Below are positions 1 to 12,510 of a DNA stretch of 64,000 bases, piece by piece. A program made the position numbers and the translations under genes. Each line of letters opens with the position of its first letter. Positions within the stretch are counted from its first letter, which is position 1. The stretch is from Dermanyssus gallinae (taxonomy: Eukaryota > Arthropoda > Arachnida > Mesostigmata > Dermanyssidae). The DNA is taken from assembly GCA_003439945.1 (NCBI GenBank), contig QVRM01004808.1:161539-225538 (forward strand), written 5' to 3'. The notes beneath the pieces were generated by a model. It was not told the origin of the DNA and ran no database searches. It was given only the letters and a program-made list of their open reading frames with translations.

Positions 1-79
1 GAGTCGGCGGCAACCGACGCCAACCAACTAACCAACCAGTCAGACGGACAGACAAACCAGACGCGGTGTGACGATAGGT

Positions 80-203
80 AACAACAGCAACAACAACAAC
101 AACAGCAGCAGCAGCAACAACAACATCAACAACAACCGCAGCAGCAAAGACAACAGTAACAACGACGACAACAACAACAATAACAACAACAACAACAACA
201 GCA
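80..203. repeat. AAC/AGC trinucleotide mosaic
   Basis: Nearly uninterrupted CAA, CAG and AAC triplets with single-base interruptions. Open frames across it are poly-Gln/Asn/Thr on the plus strand and poly-Leu on the minus strand, so they reflect the repeat and not a gene. Confidence 0.95.
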
Positions 204-698
204 ATGATGGCGCTCGGTGCGATGCGTAGTAGAACCGGCAGCTGAGCAGTTGAGCTGCCATTGCCTACCGGTGCCCTGAGTTGAGCTCAGCTACCATGGC
301 GCGTTCTTCTTGCTGACACAGCTAGATACGTGGAAGGATCAACGACGGGGCCGGTTGGCCGGCAAGCAAGCTCGGTCGAGGTGGAGGGGCTGTCCGGGGT
401 CCTGGATCATCGATGGATAATGAATGACAGAACGAGCCAGAAACAGTGGTACTGCTAGAAGTAACAGTAGTAGTGTAGATCGCAGATGTCGATCTCGTGC
501 TACTGTTACTACTACTAGTTAGTAGTAGAAGGAGAAGTCGAAGTAATAGTAGTAGTAGTAGTAGTAATCGTATTAGTGGTAGAGAAGACGGTTCTGGAGC
601 CGGTTGTAGACCTAGTAGTAATCATCACGGTTGAGCTCATCAAGCTAATGTTGATACAATAACGTAAAGACGTAAGCCAACCACCTGGTTGCTATTTG
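204..698. other. Non-genic stretch with AGT/TAG runs
   Basis: Scattered TAG/AGT triplet runs lie between about 440 and 575. The rest is mixed sequence in which no gene, RNA or transposon was recognised. Confidence 0.6.
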
Positions 699-797
699 TT
701 GTTGCTACTGCTGCTGTTGTAGTAGTAGTAGTAGTAGTAGTTGTTGTTGTTGTAGTAGTTGTAGTAGTTGTTGTAGTTGTTGTTGTTGTTGCAGTTG
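699..797. repeat. TTG/TAG trinucleotide mosaic
   Basis: Runs of TTG, TAG and GTT alternate. This is the inverse-strand form of the AAC family seen elsewhere in the window. Confidence 0.95.
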
Positions 798-1218
798 CAA
801 TTGTTGAACTTGATCGTAGTTGACCACAACTTGAAAGGACAAGAACGTCGCCGTTCTTATAGCCGTCGTAGTGGTGGTCGTATCTACTGTCGTCGTCATT
901 TTGTTGTCGTCAGACTTCAGTCGTCGTCCTTCTCGTTTGCAAGTCATCGATCGATCGATCGATCGATCGAGGGAGTCGTTAATGTCATGGCTCACCAACG
1001 ATTATTTGTCGGGCAGGCGGACAGGCAGGCAACTATGACACTTGTGTCTGCCTGTCTGTCTATCTGGCTGCCTGCTCTCGTCGCCGAAGGACCCACGAAC
1101 GACATGAGGATCCACCACGAGGAAGGACATCGACGTTGGTCATCGACGCCCGCGCCGCTGGCGACGGTCGACAAATCGGCAGACCTACACGCCAGCGATC
1201 AACGGATGGTGTTGGAAA
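798..1218. other. Mixed non-genic sequence
   Basis: Short TCG, TGCC and GGCA tandem bits surround the TCGA array. Open frames on both strands here run into low-complexity tails and have no recognisable domain. Confidence 0.55.
947..970. repeat. (TCGA)6 tetranucleotide array
   Basis: Six perfect TCGA units. The motif is self-complementary, so the whole array is a palindrome that could extrude as a cruciform. Confidence 0.95.
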
Positions 1219-1299
1219 GGCCACAGCAGCAGCAACAACAGCAACAAAAGCAACAACAACAACGACAACAACATTAACAGCAACAGCAATAACAACATT

Positions 1300-1333
<34 letters not shown>

Positions 1334-1368
1334 TTAGCAGCAGCAGCACCACCACCACCAGTAACCAA
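1219..1368. repeat. CAA/CAG/ACC mosaic
   Basis: CAA triplets grade into CAT-CAA and then CAC/ACC triplets. Frames read Gln, Asn, Thr, Ala or Leu depending on phase. Confidence 0.92.
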
Positions 1369-1736
1369 AACAACAAAGGTAGCGACGGTAGCGGCGGTTG
1401 CCACAATTGTGGTTGTTGGCGACAGAGGCAGAGGACCTACAAGGGGCGTATAGGGGCGACCAAACCAAACAGGCGACAACTAGGCAACGAAGTTGGGAAA
1501 GGAGGGAAGGAAGTAAGGAAACGTTCGAGTTCGACGAGCAACAACAACAGTACTACTACTACGACTAAACTGGCAGCCGACCGATCGGTGTAAACCGAGC
1601 GATTGAGTGAGCCAACCAATCAGCAGTAAGCGAATGACGGACTGGCTGACCGACTGAGTGGCAGATACAGCCACACACAGCCGTTATCTGGAGTGGCGCC
1701 GATGTCGACGATGTGGACCCCAACGCCCCAAATGAT
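1369..1736. other. Mixed non-genic sequence
   Basis: Purine-rich stretches and GACC/TGAG quasi-repeats. No supported gene. Confidence 0.5.
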
Positions 1737-2065
1737 ATTGATAATGGTGATGATGATGATGATGATAACGTTGATAATAATGAGGATGATGATGATGATG
1801 ACGATGTGAGAGCAAAAAGGACAAACGGGTACTTAACGGATGGTGTCAGAAACAACGGAGAACTAAGCAAATGCAACGATGACAACAGCAAAAAACTACA
1901 ACGACGGTAACAACAACAACAACGATAACAACGACAACAACAACAACAACAATAACAACGACGACGACGACAACAATATCAGAAGTCAAACGAGAGCTAC
2001 AACAACAACAACAACGAAAAAACCACGACATGTACGGTGATGATGATGATGATGATGACAACGCG
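1737..2065. repeat. GAT array, CAA array, GAT array
   Basis: GAT triplets occupy about 1741-1804, CAA/ACG triplets about 1868-2015, and GAT again about 2036-2060. A 65-codon plus-strand frame at 1713-1910 reads as an Asp/Asn run and is explained by the first array. Confidence 0.9.
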
Positions 2066-2409
2066 GTAGACCGCCGACAACAGACAGTCGGACAGATAAA
2101 CAGGCAGAGAGAGGCTTCTCTCTGAGGCATGGACAAAAAGTTGGCGGGACGATGCAGGACCTACCACCACCACCGCCGCCGCTGCTGCTGCTGATCCTGC
2201 CGCAGCTGTAAAGCTACGGACGGGATCATGTCTCAGCAGCAGGACTGCCGCATATACCACCGCATCATCATCATCCGAATAGCCATTCATTGACTGAGAG
2301 AGAGAGAGGAGATAGATAGAGAAGGAGATAGGTAGAGACTGCTATGGCTGAGTAAGCTGGCGCCCACCTTCTCCACCAGAGAGTCAACTGCAGGTCTCGC
2401 TGCCTGACG
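2066..2409. other. Mixed sequence with GA/GATA runs
   Basis: A GCC/GCT cluster near 2165-2195 and a GA/GATA purine run at about 2296-2335. No gene recognised. Confidence 0.55.
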
Positions 2410-2467
2410 ATGGTGATAGAACGCTGTCCAACCTCGCTGCCAAAGGGCGTCCTCGCCAAAAAAAAAG
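2410..2467 (+). CDS. Weak candidate first coding exon
   Basis: An ATG in a favourable context (gacgATGG) opens 19 codons, beginning Met-Val-Ile-Glu-Arg-Cys and ending in a Lys run. It stops at a textbook donor, AAG followed by GTAAGT at 2468-2473. Without splicing, the same frame continues to a stop at 2592. The donor match and start context are the only support. No family is recognised and no partner exon was found, so chance is the likelier explanation. Confidence 0.13.
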
Positions 2468-2473
2468 GTAAGT

Positions 2474-2870
2474 CGTCGCCGACGACGACGACGACGACGA
2501 AAAAGAAAAACAAATTCAAGGCACCGGTAAACAAGCGGCACCGTGAAGTGCCGCCGACGACCAGTCGGGCCACCACTCAGCATAGGCGGTAGCGAGGGTG
2601 ACGCTCATGGTACTTCAAACTGGGGCACTGAGAACAATGGCGCACTCTCGAGAACTGCGGTACTGCGGAATACCGGCAACAATGCCGCCAGCAGCAGCAA
2701 CAGCAGCAACGACATTATGGTTGTGCCATGGCTGATCCATGACAACAATAATGCACAATACAGATCAACAATAATCACATCTTTGTCACCACAACAACAA
2801 CAAAAAAAAAGCAGAAAGCGGGGTGGGGCGGGTTACTCCGAGGGAGATTCTCAGTAATATTTGCCATTCG
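2474..2870. other. Mixed sequence with CGA and CAG runs
   Basis: A short (GAC)n run at about 2480-2500 and CAG/CAA triplets near 2690-2710 and 2790-2803. A 104-codon Asn/Ser-rich frame (2543-2857, +) has no domain or splice support. Confidence 0.5.
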
Positions 2871-3005
2871 TTGCTGTTCCTGCTGCTGTTGTTGTTATTA
2901 TTGATGTTATTGTTGTTGTTGTTGATGACGATGATGCTATTGTTGCTGCCGCTGTTGTTGTTGTTGATGTTATTGTTTTTGTTGCTGTTGTTATCATTAT
3001 CGTCG
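2871..3005. repeat. TTG/TTA/GAT mosaic
   Basis: TTG, CTG, TTA and GAT triplets. All open frames through it read as Leu, Val, Asn or Asp runs. Confidence 0.93.
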
Positions 3006-3932
3006 ATGTCACCGCCATAACCGGTAAAATTGTCGTGTGTCGTCCTCTCTCGACTGAACAAAGAAAGAAGTTTGATCTGTTCCGTTCATTGTAGACGGAC
3101 GTCGAAACAGGAAAAGAGAGAGGAATAGAGAGAGATGGAGGAACAGAGAGTGGGCAAAAAAATGGCAAGACTTGCCAAACTCAACCGAGAGCAGCAAAAC
3201 CAGCGCGACGTAAATCGGCGAACTACTCGAGCCATCCAACGACCCGCGAATGTCTACACGGGTCACAATGTCGATGCGTTCTATTATTACCCGCAAGGCA
3301 GGGGGGGGCGCGCTGGAGGGGACCCTCAACAGGAACTGCTGGGAGAAGGCAAACGAGAGAGAGAGAGAGAGAGAGGGGGGGAGAGAATCCTTATGGATCA
3401 AGGCGTTTACCACAACCGGCTCGATGCTGGTCGTGTTCACCACGCTAGCCTTAACCGAAATATCCTCTGCTGAACGTTTCGTTCCTGCGAAGAAAACGTA
3501 GTATATAGACACACACGGACGCAAGCACACCCACAACTCCTTGTTGGGCAGCCCAAGAGGAGAGAACAGGTGGGTGGGGGGGGTGGTGGAGGACGCGATT
3601 GCTCACCCGGTATTATGGTAAGCACACTTACAGTCCTATTACAGTCCACGTCTAGTTAAAGGATACTTCTTACTACTACTACTACTACTACTGCTACGAC
3701 TTTCTGCCAGAGTAAAAACAAATAACGCTACTCGACTCGACGAGAGGGGACTACCGATCGATGAGATTGCCTCACAACACAATCGCACCAGTTACAGTAT
3801 TGTTATTAGTAATAGTAATAATATTCCTAGTCATATTACTAGTAGTCGTCGTTAGTAGTATTGCGCCGCCGCCGCCACACAACAAGCAGCGACAAAATAA
3901 ATGCGTGGCAAATGCAAACCAATGTCGTCGTT

Positions 3933-3963
<31 letters not shown>

Positions 3964-4095
3964 TTTGACGAGCGACAACAATAGCTCTACAACCTAACAC
4001 TAGCACTACGGCTAATACGTCTGGCACTGTTCGAAATTGGGAGTGAAAGTTTAACTTTAGTTGGGCTGACAACATCTTTTGATCTAGTATAAATG
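3006..4095. other. Mixed sequence with GA, TAC and CGA runs
   Basis: Contains (GA)n at about 3354-3376, a G-rich tract near 3569-3590, TAC triplets at about 3674-3692, TAG/TAA near 3800-3860 and ACG triplets near 3935-3965. No supported gene. Confidence 0.55.
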
Positions 4096-4219
<124 letters not shown>

Positions 4220-4658
4220 TATCACACTTTAGTCAACTTTTCGACCCCCGTGCTCCATACGATCGGGTTGCTGTGCAGCTTTTGTGCAACTCGTGTGACA
4301 ACAAACAGCTTGTTGTTTTTGTTGTCGTCGTTGGGCTTGTCGTATGTGAGAAGTGAGAACGGCGACGCCCTTCAGTGCAGCCGCCTGAGACGTTTACGCT
4401 AAACGTTAGCAAGCTGAGTGAACTTTCGGCCGCGTTGTATTGTGCCGTATGCGGTCGCATTCGTCGTAGACTCGTAGATGAGCAAACGCAACAGCAGCAA
4501 CACTTGTAACAACAATCGCAGAACAGTCAAAACACTTGTCTAGGATGAGTAAACCACATGGTGTGTATGTATATCGTTATTGCGCACAGGCCCCATAGCC
4601 AGGCCAAGTCCTGAGTTTAACGACAAGACGACGAGGGCCTTCAGGTTCGGCTCTACTG

Positions 4659-4660
<2 letters not shown>
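4220..4660. other. Unique non-genic sequence
   Basis: Complex sequence without obvious repeats. No gene, tRNA or transposon recognised. Confidence 0.5.
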
Positions 4661-4721
<61 letters not shown>

Positions 4722-4735
4722 TAACTATATATATA
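4661..4735. repeat. (TA)n array
   Basis: A pure AT alternation runs to about 4714 and is then interrupted by ACATAT and AACTAT. Confidence 0.97.
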
Positions 4736-6350
4736 ATAAAAATGTGACGTATCACACCGTTAAACCGCCAACAATCACCAGTTGCAACAGGCCCGATCGT
4801 CATTAGCAGTTGATGGTGGTGTATGGTGCTTCTTACATTGATTTTAGCCGTTTAATCTAATTTGTTGCAGTATCTATCGATTAAACACGCTATCGTCGTT
4901 GTATGCCATTGTCCTCCGGCATGCTTTGCGTGCGGTTCGGAATCCGGCGGAATAGTTAGGCAGTAGTTAATTAGCCCGTTCGTTTGTTCGTTCGCTAGTT
5001 AGTAGAGCAGATAATAATCATCACGCTCGGTAGCAACGAAACTAGCGGTAGCATTTAACTAAGCGGGTGAGAGAGTAACTGGCGAGTCAATGGCCGACTG
5101 GCTGGGGTTGCTGACGTTACGACGTAACCGTCATCACGAGACAGCCAGAACACGTTTGGCGGCGCGTTCACGTGAACGACCACCGTGTGTTCACGACATT
5201 AACTATGATTGTGTCCATGAGAGAACACTTGACGCATCATACATAGAGAGCGCGCGTTGGTGTTCGCGCGTTCACGTTCTCGTCGCCTCGAATGTCGACT
5301 CGCCGTATCGCTAGCGGGTCGGCTAGGTACGATTAGGTAGAATGGCTATTGATCGATCGCGGTCGCTGATTTGGTGGGGATGGGATGGGGTTGCGGGGTT
5401 AACGTGGCAACGGGCGATGTAATCGGCACACTCGAATGAAATGACCACCATTGAGTCCGCCATTGTTCCGAAGGCACGCCAAGTGTCGAAATTCGCACCA
5501 GTACCAGCAGAAACAGCAGCAGCAACAATAATAACACACAATAACAAGTGCAACATCAGCGACAAGCACGACAACTCAAATAGTAGTTTTAATTTTAAAA
5601 GTAATCTGGAGCTGTCACATGTGCAAATCTTGGTGGTAGTAGCCAAAAGTACTCAATTGAAAACCTTGAGCACTGAAGTTGGGGATGAGTTCCATGTGTG
5701 TTGATCAGCGTGGGTCAGCCGGTCCTAAGGAGAAAAAAAACATCGTTTTAATTTTAGCAGCACCACCACCATCAGCACCAAATGCAACAGTAGGGCTGAA
5801 TTGGCTGAAATGACTGGATGTTGATGCGATGTTATACGCACGTGCGTACCAGATAGTGCGACAGTGCTTCGACAGTTTCGACGTTTTTCTCCTATCAGAA
5901 GCGTCATCTGGCCTCCTACCTCCTACTACGAGACGACTACCGCCTGCCGGAAAACTGCTCGACAGCCAAGCATCATCATCATCGTCGTAGTACGTAAAAC
6001 AGTAATGGTCCATAAGCTGATTGTTGACAAATTAAATCTCATCTCTCGATCGAAATTTCCTCGTTCGACGCCACACTTCGACGATGAGCGCTGTTTCGAT
6101 CGGATGGTTGAGCGGTTGGTCGCTTTGGCTGTAATTCATCAAAAAAGGGTATTCCAGCTGCTGCTGCTGTGTAGTGGATACTCTATGTGCTCTATTGTTT
6201 GCCGTACAGGGCTAAACGGGTTTGAAAGCAGTACTAGTTGTAGTAGTAAACGTAGTACTGTCACATTATTAGGCTGTATCATTCTAGCGTCTGGCCTTCG
6301 CTATGAGGATGGCGATACGACGACGATAAGAACAACAACAGCAAAAAAAA
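4736..6350. other. Unique, mostly non-repetitive stretch
   Basis: One of the least repetitive parts of the first 10 kb. It holds a perfect 14-bp palindrome at 5165-5178 centred on CACGTG, and a CAG/CAA patch near 5505-5530. Open frames are at most about 100 codons and show no domain. Nothing else was recognised. Confidence 0.5.
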
Positions 6351-6351
6351 T

Positions 6352-7354
<1,003 letters not shown>

Positions 7355-7809
7355 CACCTGCTGTTGTTGTAGTAGTAGTAGTAGTAGTAGTAGTTGTTGT
7401 TGTTACATGCCGCCAGGCGGCGGAAGCTTCACCAGCGACAGTGGTGGTGGCGGTGGTGGTGGCAAGCTCAGAGTCATAGAGATCTAAACACACTAAACCT
7501 GACGACGGCACGTTGCTGTCGCGTAGACAAAAGAGGGATTACGCCGGCCGGCCGAAAATCCGACGAGAGAGGACCGAGTCGATCAGGAAATACGGCCGCT
7601 GGCAAGGAAGTCGTGGTCGAAGAGAAAGAAGTAGAAAAAGACGACGACGACGACGAAGAGTGAAGGAACAGGCGATAAAGAAACAGCGCAGAGGGAATGG
7701 GGGTGACGGGGTGGAGGACATGACACGAGGAAATGAGTGAATAAGCCAAAACTAACGTATGGAGATCGATATTGCCGGAGACGAGGCCGATGGGGCAACG
7801 AGACCAATG

Positions 7810-7849
<40 letters not shown>

Positions 7850-8100
7850 AGAGACAGAGGATGAAGTGACACGAGACGAATGTCTTGTCGTAATTAAGCT
7901 TGCCATAATTATTGTGTGTGTGAGTGTGTGTGTGTGTTTCGGCTTCGGCTGTAGCTGTTACCACTACCACCGCCTCTGGTTTAGTTGTCGTTGTTGCCGT
8001 TGTTGTTGTTGTTCTTGTCGTTTTTGCCGTCTTATTTTGTGTTATTGTAATTGTTGTTGTTGTTGTTGTTGATAAAGTTCCTAATGCCCTACCTCCCGAC
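7355..8100. repeat. TAG, GGT, TA, TG and TTG tracts
   Basis: TAG/TTG triplets at about 7362-7405, a GGT patch at 7440-7462, GAC triplets near 7637-7660, a pure TA array at 7811-7848, a TG run at 7912-7938, and TTG/TCG triplets at 7985-8073. The basic frame at 7513-7740 (+) follows the purine-rich patch and has no domain. Confidence 0.85.
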
Positions 8101-9194
8101 ACAAGCGAGGCGCGCCGCCTGTTACTAGTCGCCTACACAGCGAGTGCCACGCGTCATCAGCGTTGCCAGCAGCAATGATCAGCCAGACCAACATCAATAT
8201 CAACAACATCGTCGTCGTCGTCGTCTTCTTCACCCATCATCATCATCCGGCCTTCGCTAGTGGTAATGGCTATTACCAACAGCAGCAACAGCAGCAGATG
8301 GCAGCAAACAACAAAGCAACATCAGGGCGGCAGCCGCAACAACAACAGCAGGAGCAACAACAATAACAACAACAGCAACAACAACAACAACAACGGCAAC
8401 AGCATGCGACCACGCTCATGTTAACTCATGATGGTAACTCCACTACAATTGCTAAACACAATGATCCGATGGGATGCTCAGAGCGGCGTGGCAACCCGCT
8501 CATTCATTGCCAACAACGACAGCAACGACGACAACAATGACAACAACGACAGAACGACAACAACAACAACAACAACAACAATTGCCGAGACGGCAGGATC
8601 TGTGATCGCTTCTGCTTCAGTGCATGAACACCCGCTTCAGATACCCACGCTTCCGCCTGCTTCGGCCTGCAGCCAGCGAGAGAAACAGGCCTGCAGCAAG
8701 CGAGAGAAACACCCAGGATAGATAGATAGATAGACATATGTATAGACAGACACACAGACAGACATGCATAGAGCTACTAGCTGGAAACGAAGCAGCAGAA
8801 AATCAAACGAACGAGACGGACAAAGGGAGAGAGAGAGATAGAGAGAGACGCATGCCCACTCGTCCGCCACCGCCGCCTTCTACTATAACAACTGCAACAA
8901 CAACAACAACACCAACAACACTAACAACAACAACAACAACAACGGCGATAGAGCCATCAGTAGCAACAACAGCGAACCTAGCTACGGAAGGTCCGTGTCA
9001 GGACCAACAGCAGTAGCAGAGGTAGTCCTGCTTCAGAAGCAGACCTTGGTCTTTGGCGTCGTGTCGTTGCCGTTGTTGCACTTGTTGCTGTTGTTGGCGT
9101 TGCTGCTGCTGCTGCTGTTGTTGTTGGTATTGTTGTTGTCATTGCTGCAACTGTCGTTGTTGTTGCTGTTGTTGTTGGCATTAGTCAGTGCAGG
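8101..9194. repeat. CAG/CAA-rich mosaic with short tandem copies
   Basis: CAG/CAA triplets at about 8277-8402, 8515-8582 and 8890-8942, then their inverse TTG/TGC at 9070-9180. Near 8665-8712 a unit of about 28 bp (CCTGCAG...GCGAGAGAAACA) is tandemly duplicated, followed by (GATA)4. Confidence 0.85.
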
Positions 9195-10140
9195 CAGGCA
9201 GGTAGGCCACAGCTTCTGCTACGCTGCCTGTGCTGTTGATGGCAATGATGATGATATTGGTGGCGGCGATGGTGATGGTGGCGGCCGTGATAGTGGCGAT
9301 GGACCTGATGAGAACGCGGAGGCCTGGAGAAGACGAAGACGCCACCGACGCCAACCACAAGCAACGCAATGGCGGATTACGCTCTACGGGGCCAGGTCGT
9401 GCCTCACGCAGGCCGCCCGGCGGTCGGGCCGGCCCGTTTGGTCGGTCGATCGATCGCGCGTCGTCCCCACCAGCGCGCGCGGCATTAACAGGCCGACCCG
9501 CCTATTCTATATATCCAATGACGACGACTACGGCGTGGCACAAAAACAACAATAGCAACAATCGCCACAACAACAACAACGACAACAGCAGCAGCAATAG
9601 CAGCTGCAGCAGCATCAACAGCAACATCATCATCATCACCACCATCATCGTCCCGTCCCTAGCAGACTCGATGCAGAGCCACCAGGCGGCACACACAGAG
9701 CAGTCCTTGTATGGACAGCGGGAGTTCCCCGACTGTTAGAGCCGCCTGCCTACGCTGCCTTCGGCTATGTGGCTTCGAAACAGACAAACTTCCCCTGCCC
9801 CTCATACACACAAACACACCTGCCGACCTGTGGCGTTGGCGTTGACGGCGCAACCTGTTGTTCACGAGGATGGCTAGCACGACCACGAAGATAGTCATCA
9901 TCAGCAACAACAACAACAGCAACAACAACAGCAACAACAATAGCAACAACAACAACAACAATATCAACAACAACATCGACGACAACAACAACAACAACAT
10001 CATCATTTTCGACGTCATCGTCGTTTTGCCATATCAGCAGGAGCACTAATGGCAACACAATCACAACACTAGATGGCAAGTCAGTGGTGATGGTACCGCT
10101 CGTTGAATTATTATTATTGGCTTTATTGACACCCTGCTGG
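9195..10140. repeat. GGCA, GAT, GCC and CAA/ATC mosaics
   Basis: GATGGCGAT-type quasi-repeats at 9235-9310, CAA/CAG triplets at 9541-9625, ATC triplets at 9626-9650, and CAA/CAT triplets at 9902-10010. No supported gene. Confidence 0.8.
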
Positions 10141-11500
10141 AGCAACCTTTATTTGCAAACACCGAATTACGTCGATCTGTCTCGGACGTGCTCCGTCTGG
10201 CTAGTTCGGAAACAACGGAGCGAACTGCCGGGCCTACTATAATACTGCAGCGCGGTATCTGTCACATGCATGCACACATCGGACACCCTATGTGTTTGCA
10301 CATCTTTCACTAAGTTTGTGAAAATCCTCTCTCTCTCTCTCTCTCTCTCTACAACGCAGCACGTGATAACAAATATGTTTGGCAAATGGGGTTTTTGGGT
10401 GTCTGCCTGTTATTCCTGCTCTCGTCAACAAGCTATACTACGGCCAATTCAGGCCCAACAGTGCCTGTATGAGTACGCCTCTGAGTAGTGCCCCTCCCGT
10501 CTTGCTTGCGATTTGCTGCTTACTTGGTTACAGCTCGATGTGCCAAGTAAGCAAATAGCTTAGCCAAGCAGCGACAACCGACCCAGTAACTTAAGCTCGG
10601 GCAGTGGAAAGCCAGCCGATCTAGTTGGATCTGTTCCTTCAATTTCTTCTACTTCCTCTGCTCCTCTCGAAGTCGTTGATCTTGGCTTCGTGGTCTGTTC
10701 TTCTCAGCTATCGGCCCCTCTCCCTCCGCCCCATGCAACGGCTGCTTGGCATGAACTAATGTAACTAACAAACGAAACAAACAGAAACAGACAGACAAAG
10801 AAACAAGCTTCTTACTGTCTGACTGGCAGGGGGACGACAACACTGCATGGCTTGACGGGAAGGATCGACCGAAAAGCATACATACACACCCACATCATCG
10901 AGACAGCAGACAACATAGTAGGTAGCAATAATAACAATACTACTACGAATAAACAATACTGTTAATATGAAGCCTGCCATGGCGGCTGTCTGCCGTCTGA
11001 TTGGACGTCATCTTGGCCAACAACCCAGGCAGAGGCGCTAGTTCAATTGAAGCAGCCAACCTGCCAGCAGGACGCAAAGTCGGTGGCGTCAGCGGGTATA
11101 GAGACTCGCTGTTGAAGCAGGAACTGCTGCAGTGACAACAACAACAACATAGTCCTGGTTTTGTTGTTGATGAAGGTGGGGGTGGAGGCTGGGATGATCG
11201 TGGGGCTCTGGGGTGGATGCAGGAGTAACGGGAGCAGAAGCTTCTCCCAAGACGCCGGAGATACTACGATGACGATGCCGATGATGACAACGATGACACT
11301 ACTACTACGAAGAACGTCAACCACAAAAACAATACAAGTAGCAACAACAAGCGTAGCAACAGCAATAACAAAAACAAGGGCTTGGATGCTGGTAGCTTAA
11401 GCGTGATCGCAAGGATGATACTTGGTGTTCTGCTGATGATTACGAAGCTGAAGTTAGCTTTGTTGCTTTATAGTAGAAGTTGTATTAGTAGCAGTAATAG
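10141..11500. other. Mostly unique sequence
   Basis: A pure CT run lies at about 10328-10351. An 8-bp inverted repeat (TTACTTGG/CCAAGTAA) lies at about 10521-10551. The rest is complex sequence with no recognised gene or transposon. Confidence 0.5.
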
Positions 11501-11984
11501 TAGTAGTAGTAGTAGTAGTAGTAGTAGATGTAACTAAGTGTGCGTTGATTTTCTACGGCATTCAGCAATACGAGCGGCAACAGGAAAAGACGTAGACGTC
11601 GTATTTATTACCTATGAATCGCAGCAGCAGCAGCAGCAACAACAGCAGCAGACGCAACATCAGAATATCTGGTTGTCGTATCGCGTCGTAACAAAATACT
11701 AGTTACTGCAAGGCAGCATAGGGGTTGTAAAGGAAGGCTAGGAAGGAATAAGCGTAGCAACGACAGCCATGACGCTCAGGGCAGCTGCTGGTAGCTGCTT
11801 CGTGGCTTCGACAGTAGAAGCGCTGCTACTAAGCGTAATGATGTACCTGCGCGCGTAGCAGTAACATCAGTAGCAGGATCATCGGCTGAGACTTTCGGTA
11901 TGTGATTCCCTATATCCGATCAGCCTTCGAAATAGCAGTGGCAGTGGCGCATGCTGGTGTTGCTGTTGCTGCAGCAACAACAGC
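11501..11984. other. TAG run followed by mixed sequence
   Basis: TAG/TAA triplets at about 11480-11527 and CAG triplets at 11622-11655. The rest is unannotated mixed sequence. Confidence 0.55.
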
Positions 11985-12026
11985 ATGCGTCAGGCGCGAT
12001 TCGGCTCGTTCCTCCTGTCAATGGAG
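11985..12026 (+). CDS. Weak candidate first coding exon
   Basis: ATG followed by 13 further codons (start Met-Arg-Gln-Ala-Arg-Phe-Gly) ends at a good donor, GAG then GTAAGA. The unspliced frame runs on for 143 codons to 12416 through a GAGA-rich, Arg/Glu-coding patch. No domain or signal is recognisable and no acceptor could be paired with it. Confidence 0.12.
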
Positions 12027-12422
12027 GTAAGAACAACAACAGCAGCAACAGCTTGTCGCACCCGTCCGCTTGTGCCTGATTCAACCTGGCCCGACTCGCC
12101 TCGACTCGGTTGGCCCACGCGGTCGGCCCTACCAGTACTGAGGAGAACAGCAACCGAACGAACAAGCAAACGAACTGAACAAGAAGGCAGCGAAGAGAGC
12201 GGGAGAGCGATCAGATACAGGTGGAACTCTGAGAGAGAAAGAGAGAGAGGGAGAGGGGGTGAGAGAGCGATGGATGCGACCGAAGTACCCAGCCAGCCAG
12301 CCCGTCCCTCAGTCAACCATCTGATCTGCGATCGAAGCGTGGGCGGCTTGCGGCCCACCAACAATCAACAGGGACTTGTGGAACGGAATAGGGCTGGGAA
12401 GGTTCGGGGTAGATAGGGGGTG

Positions 12423-12491
12423 CAGGGGAAGGGAATAGGGCAGGGGAAAGGAATATGGCAGGAGAAGGGGATAGGGCAGGGGAAGGGATAG
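12423..12491. repeat. 18-bp G-rich minisatellite
   Basis: Four diverged copies of CAGGGGAAGGGAATAGGG in direct order. The unit has several GGG/GGGG runs on one strand, so it is also a plausible G-quadruplex former. Confidence 0.85.
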
Positions 12492-12495
12492 CTGC

Positions 12496-12510
12496 GGGGG
12501 GGGGGGGGGG
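12496..12510. repeat. Poly-G tract (15)
   Basis: Fifteen uninterrupted G residues next to the 18-bp G-rich minisatellite. Confidence 0.95.

Noticed and set aside
2871..3094. Poly-Leu and poly-Val frames that look like membrane proteins
   Set aside because: They are translations of TTG/CTG triplet arrays in other phases; similar frames appear at every such array.
11985..12416. 143-codon frame as one continuous gene
   Set aside because: Its central part follows a GAGA purine run, and a donor-like GTAAGA sits at codon 15; no domain supports the full frame.
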